Shown piece after piece: positions 32,619-41,111 of a DNA stretch of 64,000 nucleotides. Below the pieces are notes generated by a model, which was not told the origin of the DNA, searched no databases, and saw only the letters and a program-made list of their open reading frames with translations. This stretch comes from Nocardia pseudobrasiliensis NBRC 108224 (GTDB lineage: Bacteria; Actinomycetota; Actinomycetes; Mycobacteriales; Mycobacteriaceae), in assembly GCF_001613105.1 (NCBI RefSeq), contig NZ_BDBS01000010.1:1-64000 (forward strand), written 5' to 3'. A program made the translations under genes and the position numbers. Position 1 is the stretch's first letter, and the number at the start of each line of letters is the position of its first letter.

Positions 32619-33145
32619 CGGTCCGCAGGAACCGCAACGTAGTCGGCGTACGGAATCGCCACCGACCACACTCGATCCCGGACCGCGCGGATATGCGCCG
32701 CGATGACCGGGTCGGTTGTGGTCGCCAATCCTGCCCCCGCGCCTGTCGGGGTGAACACGCTGAAGGCGACGAGATCTTCATCGAAGATCCACCAATCATC
32801 CCCGGACAACAATCCCGGGTCGATCATGTGCCGTGGCAGATATCGAACGTCCTCTCCGGCCTCTACATTACGGGCCGCGACGGTCAATGCCCACCGGGCG
32901 TAGTCGGTGTGGGGCACGGTCACGACACGGACGCGCCGCATCACTCGGCCACTGCCGGTGAGATCTCGGATCAGATGCGACCAGTTGGAGAACCACGCAA
33001 AATCGTCAGGTTCTCCAGCCAGGAACTTGCGGAACGGTTCGTCCTCCTTCGGCGTCGTGTAGGTGTCCTGAAGTTCCAGGTGGACGGCCACACGCCAGTC
33101 GGCACGAAACAGTCGTGCCATATCTTCACCGTAGTGGAGCTGCAT
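32615..33145 (-). CDS. DUF6879 family protein, cassette copy 1
   Basis: A 176-residue DUF6879 protein. Conserved stretches are HLELQDTYTTPKEDEPFRKF, RVRVVTVPHTDYARWALTVA, NVEAGEDVRYLPRHM and GDDWWIFDEDLVAFSVF. ATG at 33145 has AGGAGA 9 bases upstream; ATG 33121 is the alternative that aligns better with the shorter copy 2. The start lies 20 bp inside the preceding small gene and the stop overlaps the XRE start, so the three proteins are translationally coupled. Function unknown; the overlap with a regulator suggests a regulated effector. Confidence 0.82.
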   Translation of the reverse strand: MQLHYGEDMARLFRADWRVAVHLELQDTYTTPKEDEPFRKFLAGEPDDFAWFSNWSHLIRDLTGSGRVMRRVRVVTVPHTDYARWALTVAARNVEAGEDVRYLPRHMIDPGLLSGDDWWIFDEDLVAFSVFTPTGAGAGLATTTDPVIAAHIRAVRDRVWSVAIPYADYVAVPADR

Positions 33146-33452
33146 CCGGTCGAATCTCCTGTCCTACTGGAACTTCCACGCCCGCCTCGTGTGCGGGAAG
33201 TCCCATCTGTTCCAGTGCTTCCGGGTCGGTGACCAGTTCACCCGACAGGGTGAACGTGCCATGCCCACTATCGTGCAGGATGGTCCCGAGACAGGTACCC
33301 GGCTCCAAAAATTCAAGCAGCCGGTGCGGTATTTCGATCTGGCCGTCTCGGTCCGTCTTCCAGCCTTGGACTACGTACGTCTGCCTGTCCGAGGCGTACA
33401 AGGTGGGTGACTGACCTTCGTTCGTGTTCTTGCCGAGGAACTCCAAGCGCAT
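33126..33452 (-). CDS. Small protein of the DUF6879/XRE cassette, copy 1
   Basis: A 108-residue protein paralogous to the gene at 31378, with LEFLGKNTNEGQSPTLYASD, TYVVQGWKTDRDGQIEIPHR, GHGTFTLSGELVTDPEALEQ and GLPAHEAGVEVPVGQE. It has no signal peptide or membrane segment. ATG 33452 has GGGAGG 5 bases upstream; an in-frame ATG at 33494 is less likely. It is the first gene of the whole six-gene operon running to 30312. Base composition drops in this stretch. I do not recognise a named domain. Confidence 0.78.
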   Translation of the reverse strand: MRLEFLGKNTNEGQSPTLYASDRQTYVVQGWKTDRDGQIEIPHRLLEFLEPGTCLGTILHDSGHGTFTLSGELVTDPEALEQMGLPAHEAGVEVPVGQEIRPDAAPLR

Positions 33453-33544
33453 CGCGGCCTCCCAGCTCGATATGTTTCGCCTTGTTTCTCGCATATCAAT
33501 GCTGCGGGACGACAGCGCCGCTGGTCAATGGATCGAACGACCTT

Positions 33545-33564
33545 GAGAAATTTCGAGAAATCTC
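33545..33564. repeat. Tandem 10-bp repeat upstream of the cassette operon
   Basis: GAGAAATTTC (33545-33554) and GAGAAATCTC (33555-33564) are adjacent copies differing at one base. The first contains the palindrome GAAATTTC. It lies about 95 bp upstream of the first cassette gene (minus strand) and 85 bp upstream of a micro-ORF (plus strand). It may be the operator of the XRE regulator; this is inference. Confidence 0.4.
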
Positions 33565-33648
33565 ATAGCGCAGGCCGAGAAGCGGTCTCTAGCGTGAGGC
33601 GAGCCAAGGGTGTTCGATTGCCCACCGACAATCGAGTAGGGGCCCGGG

Positions 33649-33816
33649 ATGGACAGGCGTTGGCCGACAAGGCTTTTCGAGTTCGACGGCGGGGTGTTGG
33701 AGGTCTACGACTATGGCGACGACCCCGATGATGGCCCCGGTGTGTATCTGGAGTTGTATGCCCGGGCCGAGCTGGCCGAGAGGCTGAGCGACGAGCCGGA
33801 TGCAGTGGCGTCGTGA
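33649..33816 (+). CDS. Hypothetical 55-residue acidic protein
   Basis: A short ORF encoding MDRRWPTRLFEFDGGVLEVY and then an acidic stretch (DYGDDPDDGPG), VYLELYARAELAERL and SDEPDAVAS. It has about 13 Asp/Glu, no membrane segment and no recognised domain. Codon third positions are G/C-rich and its stop overlaps the start of the next micro-ORF (GTGA), which argues for a real coupled pair. There is no strong ribosome site (AGGGGCCCGGG lies close to the ATG). Divergent from the XRE cassette operon and downstream of the tandem 10-bp repeat. Confidence 0.55.
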   Translation: MDRRWPTRLFEFDGGVLEVYDYGDDPDDGPGVYLELYARAELAERLSDEPDAVAS

Positions 33817-33905
33817 GCGTCTTGGACTGGCCTGTTGGATTGGTCGTCGTGCTGGCGATACCGCTGGCGGTCTTTCTCGCCGCAGTCTTCCTGCCCCGTC
33901 GCTGA
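33813..33905 (+). CDS. Hypothetical 30-residue single-pass membrane peptide
   Basis: GTG at 33813 overlaps the stop of the upstream 55-residue ORF. It encodes a short start (SVLDWP), a hydrophobic helix of about 19 residues (VGLVVVLAIPLAVFLAAVF) and a basic end (LPRR). The layout is that of a small membrane protein with its C-terminus inside. It ends exactly at the convergent mntR stop. No family recognised. The pair could be a small toxin or envelope peptide, but nothing in the sequence proves expression. Confidence 0.5.
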   Translation: MSVLDWPVGLVVVLAIPLAVFLAAVFLPRR

Positions 33906-34646
33906 TCAGTGCGTGAGCCAGATGGCTTCCGCCGCAGGGCTTCCCAGGTCGATCGTGCGGTCACCGATGCGAATCGCGATGGTTCCGGCGAAGTCCCGGC
34001 GCTCCACCACCGTGATGGGCGTATCGAGCGCGATGCCCACCGAATCGAAGTAGCGCAGCATGGCCGGATCGAAGTCGGCGATGCGGGCCACGCGGCCGGA
34101 TTCGCCCGCTTCGAAGCCGCTGAGCTGGCGGGCCGAGGGGGCCGGAACCGCGCCGTCGACCGACGGGATGGGGTCGCCGTGCGGATCGCGGTCGGGGTGG
34201 CCGAGTTTGGCGTCGATGCGATCCATCAGGGTTTCCGAGACCGCGTGCTCGAGCACCTCGGCCTCGTCGTGCACCTCGTCCCAGCCGTAGCCGAGCTCGT
34301 TGACCAGGAACGTCTCGATCAGCCGGTGCCTGCGGACCATCGCGATCGCGGCGCGGCGGCCGTTCTCGGTCAGCGTGATCGATCCGTAGCGGGCGTGCTG
34401 GACCAGACCCTGGTCGGCCAGCTTGCGCACGGCCTCCGACACCGTCGACGCCGAGACGCCGATGCGTTCGGCGAGCAGTTTGGTGGACACCTTCTCCTGC
34501 GACCACTCCTGCGCGGTCCAGATCACTTTCAGGTAGTCCTGCGCGACGGACGACAGCACCGGGGCGACGGTCGTGCCGTTGGATTCGTGTGGCGCGGAGG
34601 GGTCGACCAACTCGCGTCGGGTGGCGATGTCTCGTTTTCCGGGCAC
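33906..34646 (-). CDS. mntR: DtxR/MntR-family metal-dependent repressor
   Basis: A 246-residue metalloregulator. The N-terminal winged HTH has VAQDYLKVIWTAQEW, LLAERIGVSASTVSEAVRKL and LVQHARYGSITLTENGRRAA. The dimerisation/metal domain follows with MVRRHRLIETFLVNELGYGW, EVHDEAEVLEHAVSETLMDR and GHPDRDPHGDPIP. A C-terminal FeoA/SH3-like domain ends the protein. The long N-terminal tail is unusual for IdeR but fits the MntR/SirR group; M. tuberculosis sirR (Rv2788) sits in the same place near ribF and rpsO. It probably represses Mn2+ uptake genes, which are not in this window. Confidence 0.88.
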   Translation of the reverse strand: MPGKRDIATRRELVDPSAPHESNGTTVAPVLSSVAQDYLKVIWTAQEWSQEKVSTKLLAERIGVSASTVSEAVRKLADQGLVQHARYGSITLTENGRRAAIAMVRRHRLIETFLVNELGYGWDEVHDEAEVLEHAVSETLMDRIDAKLGHPDRDPHGDPIPSVDGAVPAPSARQLSGFEAGESGRVARIADFDPAMLRYFDSVGIALDTPITVVERRDFAGTIAIRIGDRTIDLGSPAAEAIWLTH

Positions 34647-34808
34647 GTCACGAGCTTAGGCATACCTGCGTCGCTTTCCCACATCGGCGCGCGCGGCCCC
34701 CACCGGGGTGACGTGGATATGACCAACCGCGAATCCCGTCCCTACCGTGCTGTGAACATCGGCACCGCCGAATGCTGTCCGTGACCCGCTTTGCGTAGGC
34801 TTCCGGGT

Positions 34809-35771
34809 GTGCAGAGATGGCGAAGTCTCGAGGAGATGCCCCCGGACTGGGGCCGGTGCGTGCTGACGATCGGGGTGTTCGACGGCGTGCACCGCGGACA
34901 CGCCCAGCTCATCAGCCGCGCCGTGAAATCCGCTGCGGTGCGCGGGGTTCCCTCGGTTCTGATGACATTCGATCCGCACCCGATGGAGGTGGTCCGGCCC
35001 GGTTCGCATCCCGCGCAGCTGAGCACCCTGACCCGGCGCGCGGAGCTGGTGGAGGAGCTCGGCATCGACGTGTTCTGCGTCATGCCCTTCACTCATGACT
35101 TCATGAAGCTGACCCCCGGCCGGTACGTCCACGATCTGCTGGTGGAGAAGTTGCATGTGACCGAGGTCGTGATCGGCGACAACTTCACCTTCGGCAAGAA
35201 GGCCGCGGGCACCGTGGAGACCATGCGGGAACTGGGATCCCGCTTCGGTTTCGAGGTCGACGGGGTGAAGCTGGTCGGCGAGCACGCGGTCACGTTCTCC
35301 TCCACCTACATTCGGGCCTGCGTCGACGCCGGTGACATGGCCGCGGCCGCCGATGCCCTGGGCCGCCCGCACCGGGTCGAGGGTGTCGTGGTGCACGGCG
35401 ATAAGCGGGGTCGTGAACTGGGCTTTCCCACCGCGAACATCGCACCGCCCATGCATGCGGCGATTCCGGCCGATGGGGTGTACGCCTGCTGGTTCACCGT
35501 GCTCAGCCCGGGCGCGACCGTCGGCACGACCATGCCCGGCAAGCGGGCGATGGCCGCGGTGTCGGTGGGTACCAATCCGACCTTCTCCGGTCGCTCACGC
35601 ACCGTCGAGGCGTACGTCCTCGATGCCGACATCGACCTGTACGGGCAGTACGTGGCCGTCGACTTCGTCGAGCATGTGCGCGGTCAGCGCAAGTTCGCAT
35701 CCGTCGACGACCTGATCAAGGCGATGAATCGCGATGTCGAGTACACCCGCAAGGTGCTCAGTTCTTCGTGA
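34809..35771 (+). CDS. ribF: Bifunctional riboflavin kinase / FAD synthetase
   Basis: RibF phosphorylates riboflavin to FMN and adenylates FMN to FAD. The N-terminal nucleotidyltransferase domain has TIGVFDGVHRGHAQLI and FDPHPMEVV, then GDNFTFGKKAAG and SSTYIR. The C-terminal kinase domain has VVVHGDKRGRELGFPTANI, with the Pro-Thr-Ala-Asn motif, and DFVEHVRGQRKF. Length 320 is normal. GTG at 34809 (VQRWRSLEEMP) matches the mycobacterial N-terminus; the open frame begins 18 bases earlier. It overlaps the convergent hydrolase gene by 14 bp. Confidence 0.96.
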   Translation: MQRWRSLEEMPPDWGRCVLTIGVFDGVHRGHAQLISRAVKSAAVRGVPSVLMTFDPHPMEVVRPGSHPAQLSTLTRRAELVEELGIDVFCVMPFTHDFMKLTPGRYVHDLLVEKLHVTEVVIGDNFTFGKKAAGTVETMRELGSRFGFEVDGVKLVGEHAVTFSSTYIRACVDAGDMAAAADALGRPHRVEGVVVHGDKRGRELGFPTANIAPPMHAAIPADGVYACWFTVLSPGATVGTTMPGKRAMAAVSVGTNPTFSGRSRTVEAYVLDADIDLYGQYVAVDFVEHVRGQRKFASVDDLIKAMNRDVEYTRKVLSSS

Positions 35772-36576
35772 ACTCCAGGATGTCCTGATTGATCTCCGCC
35801 GCGTGGGTCACATACAGCCCGTGGCCCGCGGTGGGCAGTTCCTTCAGCGTCGCGTTGGGGAACAGGTTCACCGCGACGCGGCTGGTCGGCTCGATCGGGA
35901 TGGACTGATCGTGGTGGCCGTGGATGAGCAGGACCGGGATGGTGATTCCGGGCAGTTCGGCGCGCAGATCGGTGTAGGCGATGTTCTTCTGGATCTCCAC
36001 CGCGGCGTAGTGCGTGGTCGACAGGCAGCGTCGGATCTCGGTGTCGATCAGGGCCGCGGAGACGTCGTTGCCGAGGTGGGTGGCGAAGTAGCCCTGGGCG
36101 CGGTCGTGCATCCACTTCGAGCGGTCGGCCCGCAGCGCCGCGATCGAGGCGTCCACCGCGAACTGCGGCACACCCATCGGATGATCGTCGGACTGCAGCA
36201 GTTTGGGCACCGCCGCGGCCAGCAGCACCAGTCGGCTCACTCGGTCCTGGCCGTGCCGCGACAGGTAGCGCACGGCCTCGGAGCCGCCGCCGGAATGCGC
36301 GATCACGGTCGCGTCGGTGAGGCCCAGGTGGGCCAGCAGCGCGGCCACGTCGTCGGCCCGGGTGTCCAGGTCGTAGCCGGTCGCCGGGCGATCCGAGCGG
36401 CCGTGGCCGCGCCGGTCCAGCAGGACGCAGCGGTAGCCCTGTTCGACGAAGAACGGGACCTGCGGATCCCACATCTCGGTGTTCAGCGACCATCCGGCCA
36501 GGAATACCAGTGCCGGGCCGGTCCCGTACTCCTCGTAGGCCAGGGTGGTTCCGTCGGTGGTCCGGAAGTACGGCAT
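35758..36576 (-). CDS. Alpha/beta hydrolase (non-heme chloroperoxidase-like)
   Basis: A 272-residue alpha/beta hydrolase of the cofactor-free haloperoxidase/esterase group. The catalytic triad can be seen: nucleophile Ser in IAHSGGGSEAV, Asp in IHGHHDQSIPIEP and His in TAGHGLYVTHA. The oxyanion segment LAGWSLNTEMWDPQ and DRRGHGRSDRPATGYDLDT are typical. No signal peptide. Mycobacteria have no such gene between ribF and rpsO, so it is an insertion on the opposite strand. Substrate unknown; esterase or perhydrolase activity is a family guess. The 245-bp gap to rpsO holds the divergent promoters and no other gene. Confidence 0.9.
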   Translation of the reverse strand: MPYFRTTDGTTLAYEEYGTGPALVFLAGWSLNTEMWDPQVPFFVEQGYRCVLLDRRGHGRSDRPATGYDLDTRADDVAALLAHLGLTDATVIAHSGGGSEAVRYLSRHGQDRVSRLVLLAAAVPKLLQSDDHPMGVPQFAVDASIAALRADRSKWMHDRAQGYFATHLGNDVSAALIDTEIRRCLSTTHYAAVEIQKNIAYTDLRAELPGITIPVLLIHGHHDQSIPIEPTSRVAVNLFPNATLKELPTAGHGLYVTHAAEINQDILEFTKN

Positions 36577-36821
36577 GTCGTTCTCGCTTTCCTGAAGTGC
36601 CTTGCTGACAACAACATTCGCAGCTCGGCGCGACGGAGACGATTACGCGACAGGTAAAGCTGACCGTTCCTCGAGTGATCCAGACCACGGGCACGGGGTC
36701 GATTCGGAGGGTTGCCGGGACTCCGGTAAGCTGGTTCGTCGGGTTTGCTGCGGTCCGCGGTGGCGCCCACCCGGAACCTTCCGGCCTTCCGAGCGCGGAC
36801 TGAAACAACAGGAGTGCATTC

Positions 36822-37091
36822 GTGGCTCTGACCACCGAACAGAAGTCGGCCATCCTCAAGGAGTACGGCCTGCACGAGAAGGACACCGGTTCGCCGGAGG
36901 CCCAGATCGCGCTGCTGTCCAAGCGCATCGCCGACCTGACCGAGCACCTCAAGGTGCACAAGCACGACCACCACACCCGGCACGGTCTGCTGGGCCTGAT
37001 CGGTCGTCGCCGCCGGCTCTCGAAGTACCTGCAGGCCAAGGACATCGAGCGTTACCGCACCCTGATCGAGCGGCTCGGACTGCGTCGCTGA
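36822..37091 (+). CDS. rpsO: 30S ribosomal protein S15
   Basis: S15 binds 16S rRNA helices 20-22 early in 30S assembly. The 89-residue protein has the whole family pattern: [40 protein letters not shown], then [17 protein letters not shown] and the C-terminal LIERLGLRR. The GTG at 36822 has CAGGAG upstream (AACAACAGGAGTGCATTC). rpsO-pnp adjacency is conserved in most bacteria. Confidence 0.99.
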   Translation: MALTTEQKSAILKEYGLHEKDTGSPEAQIALLSKRIADLTEHLKVHKHDHHTRHGLLGLIGRRRRLSKYLQAKDIERYRTLIERLGLRR

Positions 37092-37131
37092 GCTACGCGA
37101 CTCACGAGCTGCCGAGGGCAGTTCGCAAGAC

Positions 37132-37166
37132 AGCCGGCGGGGAGGCTTAGAATCTCCCCGTCGGCT
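37132..37166 (+). terminator. Stem-loop after rpsO
   Basis: AGCCGGCGGGGAG (37132-37144) pairs with CTCCCCGTCGGCT (37154-37166), 13 bp with one G-U pair and a 9-nt loop. It lies 40 bp after rpsO in the rpsO-pnp gap. It may terminate rpsO mRNA or serve as the processing hairpin known at this position in other bacteria. Confidence 0.65.
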
Positions 37167-37456
37167 GGTCGCATGTCCGGACCCCTTCGGTTCGCATGTG
37201 ACGAGACGACACGGCCGTACGCACCCGAATTCGTGGCGTCGGTCTTCGGTAGTGGTCTTTCGGCGCCAAGAGGTGTTCCGCCGGAGGGCTTCGATCGATG
37301 ACCGCCTCCGCGTCGCCGATTCCAAGGGGAAACGGTCGGGTGTGCGCGTAACAGCCAGGAGGGCTGCCGCGCGCCCGAGCCGGGTACGGCTGACGAATGC
37401 CGGATCGCGCCACATGGCGCTCGGATCCGGCGAGACGAGAGGTTGAGAACAGAAAT
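37167..37456 (+). other. Long leader region upstream of pnp
   Basis: The rpsO-pnp gap is 365 bp (37092-37456). After the hairpin, 290 bp remain without a credible ORF. In E. coli the pnp leader is processed by RNase III and PNPase to autoregulate pnp. The length here would allow something similar. I see no tRNA or known riboswitch in it. A promoter is likely but no clear -35/-10 pair stands out. Confidence 0.4.
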
Positions 37457-39721
37457 ATGTCAGACACAGTGACCAGCTCCGCGATCGAGGTCGAGCCGGG
37501 TGTGTTCGAATCGGTCGCGCTGATCGATAACGGGAGCTACGGCACCCGCACCGTCCGGTTCGAGACCGGACGCCTGGCCAAGCAGGCCGCCGGTTCGGTC
37601 GTGGCCTACCTCGACGACGAGACCATGCTGCTGTCGGCCACCACCGCGGGCAAGCAGCCCAAGGACCAGTTCGACTTCTTCCCGCTTACGGTCGACGTCG
37701 AGGAGCGCATGTACGCCGCGGGTCGCATCCCCGGCTCGTTCTTCCGTCGCGAGGGCCGCCCCTCCACCGACGCGATCCTGACCTGCCGTCTGATCGACCG
37801 TCCGCTGCGCCCGTCGTTCGTCGACGGCCTGCGCAACGAGATCCAGGTCGTCGTCACGGTGATGAGCCTGGATCCGAAGGACCTCTACGACGTCGTCGCG
37901 ATCAACGCCGCCTCGGCGTCCACCCAGATCGCGGGCCTGCCGTTCTCCGGTCCGGTCGGCGGAGTCCGCGTCGCGCTGATCGAGGGCCAGTGGGTCGCGT
38001 TCCCGACCGTCGAGCAGCTCGAGGGCGCGGTCTTCGACATGGTCGTCGCGGGCCGCGTGGTCGACTCCGGCGACGTCGCGATCATGATGGTCGAGGCCGA
38101 GGCCACCGACAAGGTGCTCGCGCTGATCGAGGGCGGCGCGCAGGCGCCGACGGAAACCGTTGTGGCCGAGGGCCTCGAGGCCGCCAAGCCGTTCATCGCG
38201 CGGCTGTGCAAGGCCCAGCAGGACCTGGCCGCGCTGGCGGCGAAGCCGACCGGCGAGTTCCCGGTCTTCCTGCCCTACGAGGACGACGTCTACGTCGCCG
38301 TCGAGGGCACCGCGAAGGCCCCGCTGAACGAGGCGCTGTCCATCGCGGACAAGCAGGCGCGCGAGGAGCGGATCGACCAGATCAAGCTCGAGGTGCTGTC
38401 CAGCCTCGCCGAGGATTTCGAGGGCCGCGAGAAGGAGATCGGCGCGGCGTTCCGCTCGGTCACCAAGAAGCTTGTGCGCCAGCGCATCCTGTCCGACGGC
38501 TTCCGCATCGACGGTCGCGGCCTGGCGGATATCCGCGCGCTGTCGGCCGAGGTCGCGGTCGTGCCGCGGGCGCACGGTTCGGCGCTGTTCGAGCGCGGTG
38601 AGACCCAGATCCTGGGCGTCACCACCCTCGACATGGTGAAGATGGCCCAGCAGGTCGACTCGCTCGGCCCGGAGACCTCCAAGCGCTACATGCACCACTA
38701 CAACTTCCCGCCGTTCTCCACCGGCGAGACCGGCCGCGTGGGTTCGCCCAAGCGGCGCGAGATCGGCCACGGCGCGCTCGCCGAGCGCGCCCTGATGCCG
38801 GTGCTGCCCTCGCAGGAGGAGTTCCCCTACGCGATCCGTCAGGTCTCGGAGGCATTGGGCTCCAACGGTTCCACCTCGATGGGTTCGGTCTGCGCCTCGA
38901 CCCTGTCGCTGCTGAACGCCGGTGTGCCGCTGAAGGCCCCCGTCGCCGGTATCGCGATGGGTCTGGTGTCCGATGCGGTCAAGAACGACCAGGGTGAGGA
39001 AGAGACCCGCTACGTCGCGCTGACCGACATCCTCGGCGCCGAGGACGCCTTCGGCGATATGGACTTCAAGGTCGCCGGCACCCGCGAGTTCGTCACCGCG
39101 CTGCAGCTGGACACCAAACTCGACGGCATTCCGTCGAAGGTGCTGGCCGGTGCGCTGAACCAGGCCCGCGACGCGCGTCTGACCATCCTGGACGTGATGG
39201 CCGAGGCCATCGCCACCCCGGACGAGATGAGCCCCTACGCCCCGCGCGTCACCGCGATCAAGATCCCGGTCGACAAGATCGGCGAGGTGATCGGACCCAA
39301 GGGCAAGGTCATCAACCAGATCACCGAGGACACCGGCGCCAACATCTCCATCGAGGACGACGGCACGGTCTTCGTGGGCGCGACCGACGGCCCGTCCGCG
39401 CAGGCCGCGATCGATGCGATCAACGCGATCGCCAACCCGCAGCTGCCGAAGGTCGGGGAGCGCTTCCTCGGCACGGTCGTCAAGACCACTGCCTTCGGCG
39501 CATTTGTGTCACTGCTGCCGGGACGCGATGGCCTGGTGCACATCTCGAAGCTGGGCAACGGCAAGCGGGTCGGCAAGGTCGAGGACGTGGTGAACGTGGG
39601 CGACAAGATCCGCGTCGAGATCGCCGATATCGACAACCGCGGCAAGATCTCGCTCGTCCCGGTCGAAGAGGAAGGCGAATCCGCCGACAACACTGCTGCG
39701 GCGGAGGCCGGTGCGGAGTAA
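37457..39721 (+). CDS. pnp: Polyribonucleotide nucleotidyltransferase (PNPase)
   Basis: PNPase degrades RNA 3' to 5' by phosphorolysis and can make ppGpp-like or tail products in actinobacteria. The 754-residue protein has two RNase PH domains ([20 protein letters not shown] in the first; [13 protein letters not shown] [20 protein letters not shown] in the second), a KH domain ([17 protein letters not shown]) and an S1 domain ([20 protein letters not shown]). ATG at 37457 (MSDTVTSS) has weak GAGAAC upstream; the frame continues 60 bases earlier without homology. A strong hairpin with a T-rich tail follows the gene. Confidence 0.98.
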   Translation: MSDTVTSSAIEVEPGVFESVALIDNGSYGTRTVRFETGRLAKQAAGSVVAYLDDETMLLSATTAGKQPKDQFDFFPLTVDVEERMYAAGRIPGSFFRREGRPSTDAILTCRLIDRPLRPSFVDGLRNEIQVVVTVMSLDPKDLYDVVAINAASASTQIAGLPFSGPVGGVRVALIEGQWVAFPTVEQLEGAVFDMVVAGRVVDSGDVAIMMVEAEATDKVLALIEGGAQAPTETVVAEGLEAAKPFIARLCKAQQDLAALAAKPTGEFPVFLPYEDDVYVAVEGTAKAPLNEALSIADKQAREERIDQIKLEVLSSLAEDFEGREKEIGAAFRSVTKKLVRQRILSDGFRIDGRGLADIRALSAEVAVVPRAHGSALFERGETQILGVTTLDMVKMAQQVDSLGPETSKRYMHHYNFPPFSTGETGRVGSPKRREIGHGALAERALMPVLPSQEEFPYAIRQVSEALGSNGSTSMGSVCASTLSLLNAGVPLKAPVAGIAMGLVSDAVKNDQGEEETRYVALTDILGAEDAFGDMDFKVAGTREFVTALQLDTKLDGIPSKVLAGALNQARDARLTILDVMAEAIATPDEMSPYAPRVTAIKIPVDKIGEVIGPKGKVINQITEDTGANISIEDDGTVFVGATDGPSAQAAIDAINAIANPQLPKVGERFLGTVVKTTAFGAFVSLLPGRDGLVHISKLGNGKRVGKVEDVVNVGDKIRVEIADIDNRGKISLVPVEEEGESADNTAAAEAGAE

Positions 39722-39753
39722 AAAGCTCGGTGTGACGAAGAAGAAGTCAGCCG

Positions 39754-39793
39754 CCCCCTTGCTCGTCGCCACCGAGCAGGGGGGTTCTTCTCT
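39754..39793 (+). terminator. Intrinsic terminator after pnp
   Basis: CCCCCTTGCTCG (39754-39765) pairs with CGAGCAGGGGGG (39773-39784) with one G-U pair and a 7-nt loop. TTCTTCTCTC follows directly and the GAAGAAGAAG just upstream can extend the stem. This is the best intrinsic terminator in the window. It lies between the pnp stop and the ATG of the M16 peptidase. Confidence 0.8.
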
Positions 39794-39797
39794 CCGA

Positions 39798-41111
39798 ATG
39801 AGCGCGACAGATGCCCCGCTGGCCGATGCCGGTGTGCGCCGCACGGTGCTACCGGGCGGCCTGCGGGTGGTCACCGAACATGTGCCCGGGGTGCGATCCG
39901 CGTCCATCGGCATATGGGTGGGAGTCGGTTCGAGAGACGAGCATCCGAGTGTGGCCGGTGCCGCGCACTTCCTGGAACACCTGCTGTTCAAGGCGACTCC
40001 GACCCGCTCGGCGCTGGATATCGCGCAGTCGGTCGACGCGGTCGGCGGTGAGCTGAACGCGTTCACCGCCAAGGAGCAGACCTGCTACTACGCCCATGTG
40101 CTGGACGAGGATCTGCCGCTGGCGGTGGATCTGGTCTCCGATGTGGTGCTCAACGGTCTGTGCCGCGCCGAGGATGTGGCGGTGGAACGTCAGGTTGTAC
40201 TCGAGGAGATCTCGATGCGCGACGACGATCCCGAGGACACCGTCGGGGATTCGTTCCTCACCGCGCTGTTCGGCGATCATCCGGTCGGACGGCCGGTGAT
40301 CGGGACCATCGAATCCATCGAATCCATGACCGCGGCGCAACTGCGCGGCTTCCACGTGCGACGGTATCGACCCGATCGCATGGTGGTCGCGGTGGCGGGC
40401 AATATCGAACACGAGCACACCGTCGAATTGGTGTATCGCGCCTTCGCCCGTCATCTGGAGACGGCCCTGGAGCCCGCGCCCCGGCGGGAGGGTCGCTTCC
40501 GTATGCGTACGCCACCGCAGCTGCACTGGATGCGTCGCGACAGCGAACAGGCGCACATGGTGTTCGGGGTGCGCGCGTTCGGGCGGCACGAGGGTGAGCG
40601 GCGCTGGCCGCTGTCGGTGCTCAACACCGTGCTCGGCGGCGGGTTGAGTTCGCGGCTGTTCCAACGCATTCGCGAGGAGCGCGGCCTGGCGTACTCGGTG
40701 TACTCCGGCGTCGACACCTTCGCCGATACGGGCGCGTTCTCGGTGTATCTGGGCTGCCAGCCCGAAAACCTCGGGCAGGTGGTGGGTCTGGCCCGCGGCG
40801 TGCTCGAGGAGGTGGCCGCCAACGGCATCACCGACGCCGAATGCGCGCGGGCCAAGGGTTCACTGCGCGGTGGACTGGTTCTGGGACTGGAGGATTCGGG
40901 TTCGCGAATGAACCGGATCGGCCGCAGCGAACTCAGCTACGGCAACCATCGCAGCATCTCCGAGACGCTGACCCGGATCGACTCGGTCACCACCGACGAG
41001 GTGTCGGCGGTGGCGCGCACGCTGCTGGCGCGCCCGTTCGCCGTCTCGGTCGCCGGACCGTATCGCCGCACCCGGGACCTGCCCGCCACGGTGCGCAAAC
41101 TGGTGGATTAG
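39798..41111 (+). CDS. M16 family zinc metallopeptidase
   Basis: A 437-residue pitrilysin/processing-peptidase-type protease. The inverted zinc motif HFLEH appears in AGAAHFLEHLLFKATPTRS, with the downstream Glu in VVLEEISMRDDDPEDTV. The second half has LGGGLSSRLFQRIREERGLAYS, the substrate-binding Arg/Tyr motif. M. tuberculosis pepR (Rv2782c) follows pnp in the same way. I chose ATG 39798 because the alternative GTG 39711 overlaps pnp and would translate through the terminator; the first 29 residues of that form look like non-coding sequence. It overlaps the convergent arsR gene by 4 bp. Confidence 0.93.
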   Translation: MSATDAPLADAGVRRTVLPGGLRVVTEHVPGVRSASIGIWVGVGSRDEHPSVAGAAHFLEHLLFKATPTRSALDIAQSVDAVGGELNAFTAKEQTCYYAHVLDEDLPLAVDLVSDVVLNGLCRAEDVAVERQVVLEEISMRDDDPEDTVGDSFLTALFGDHPVGRPVIGTIESIESMTAAQLRGFHVRRYRPDRMVVAVAGNIEHEHTVELVYRAFARHLETALEPAPRREGRFRMRTPPQLHWMRRDSEQAHMVFGVRAFGRHEGERRWPLSVLNTVLGGGLSSRLFQRIREERGLAYSVYSGVDTFADTGAFSVYLGCQPENLGQVVGLARGVLEEVAANGITDAECARAKGSLRGGLVLGLEDSGSRMNRIGRSELSYGNHRSISETLTRIDSVTTDEVSAVARTLLARPFAVSVAGPYRRTRDLPATVRKLVD

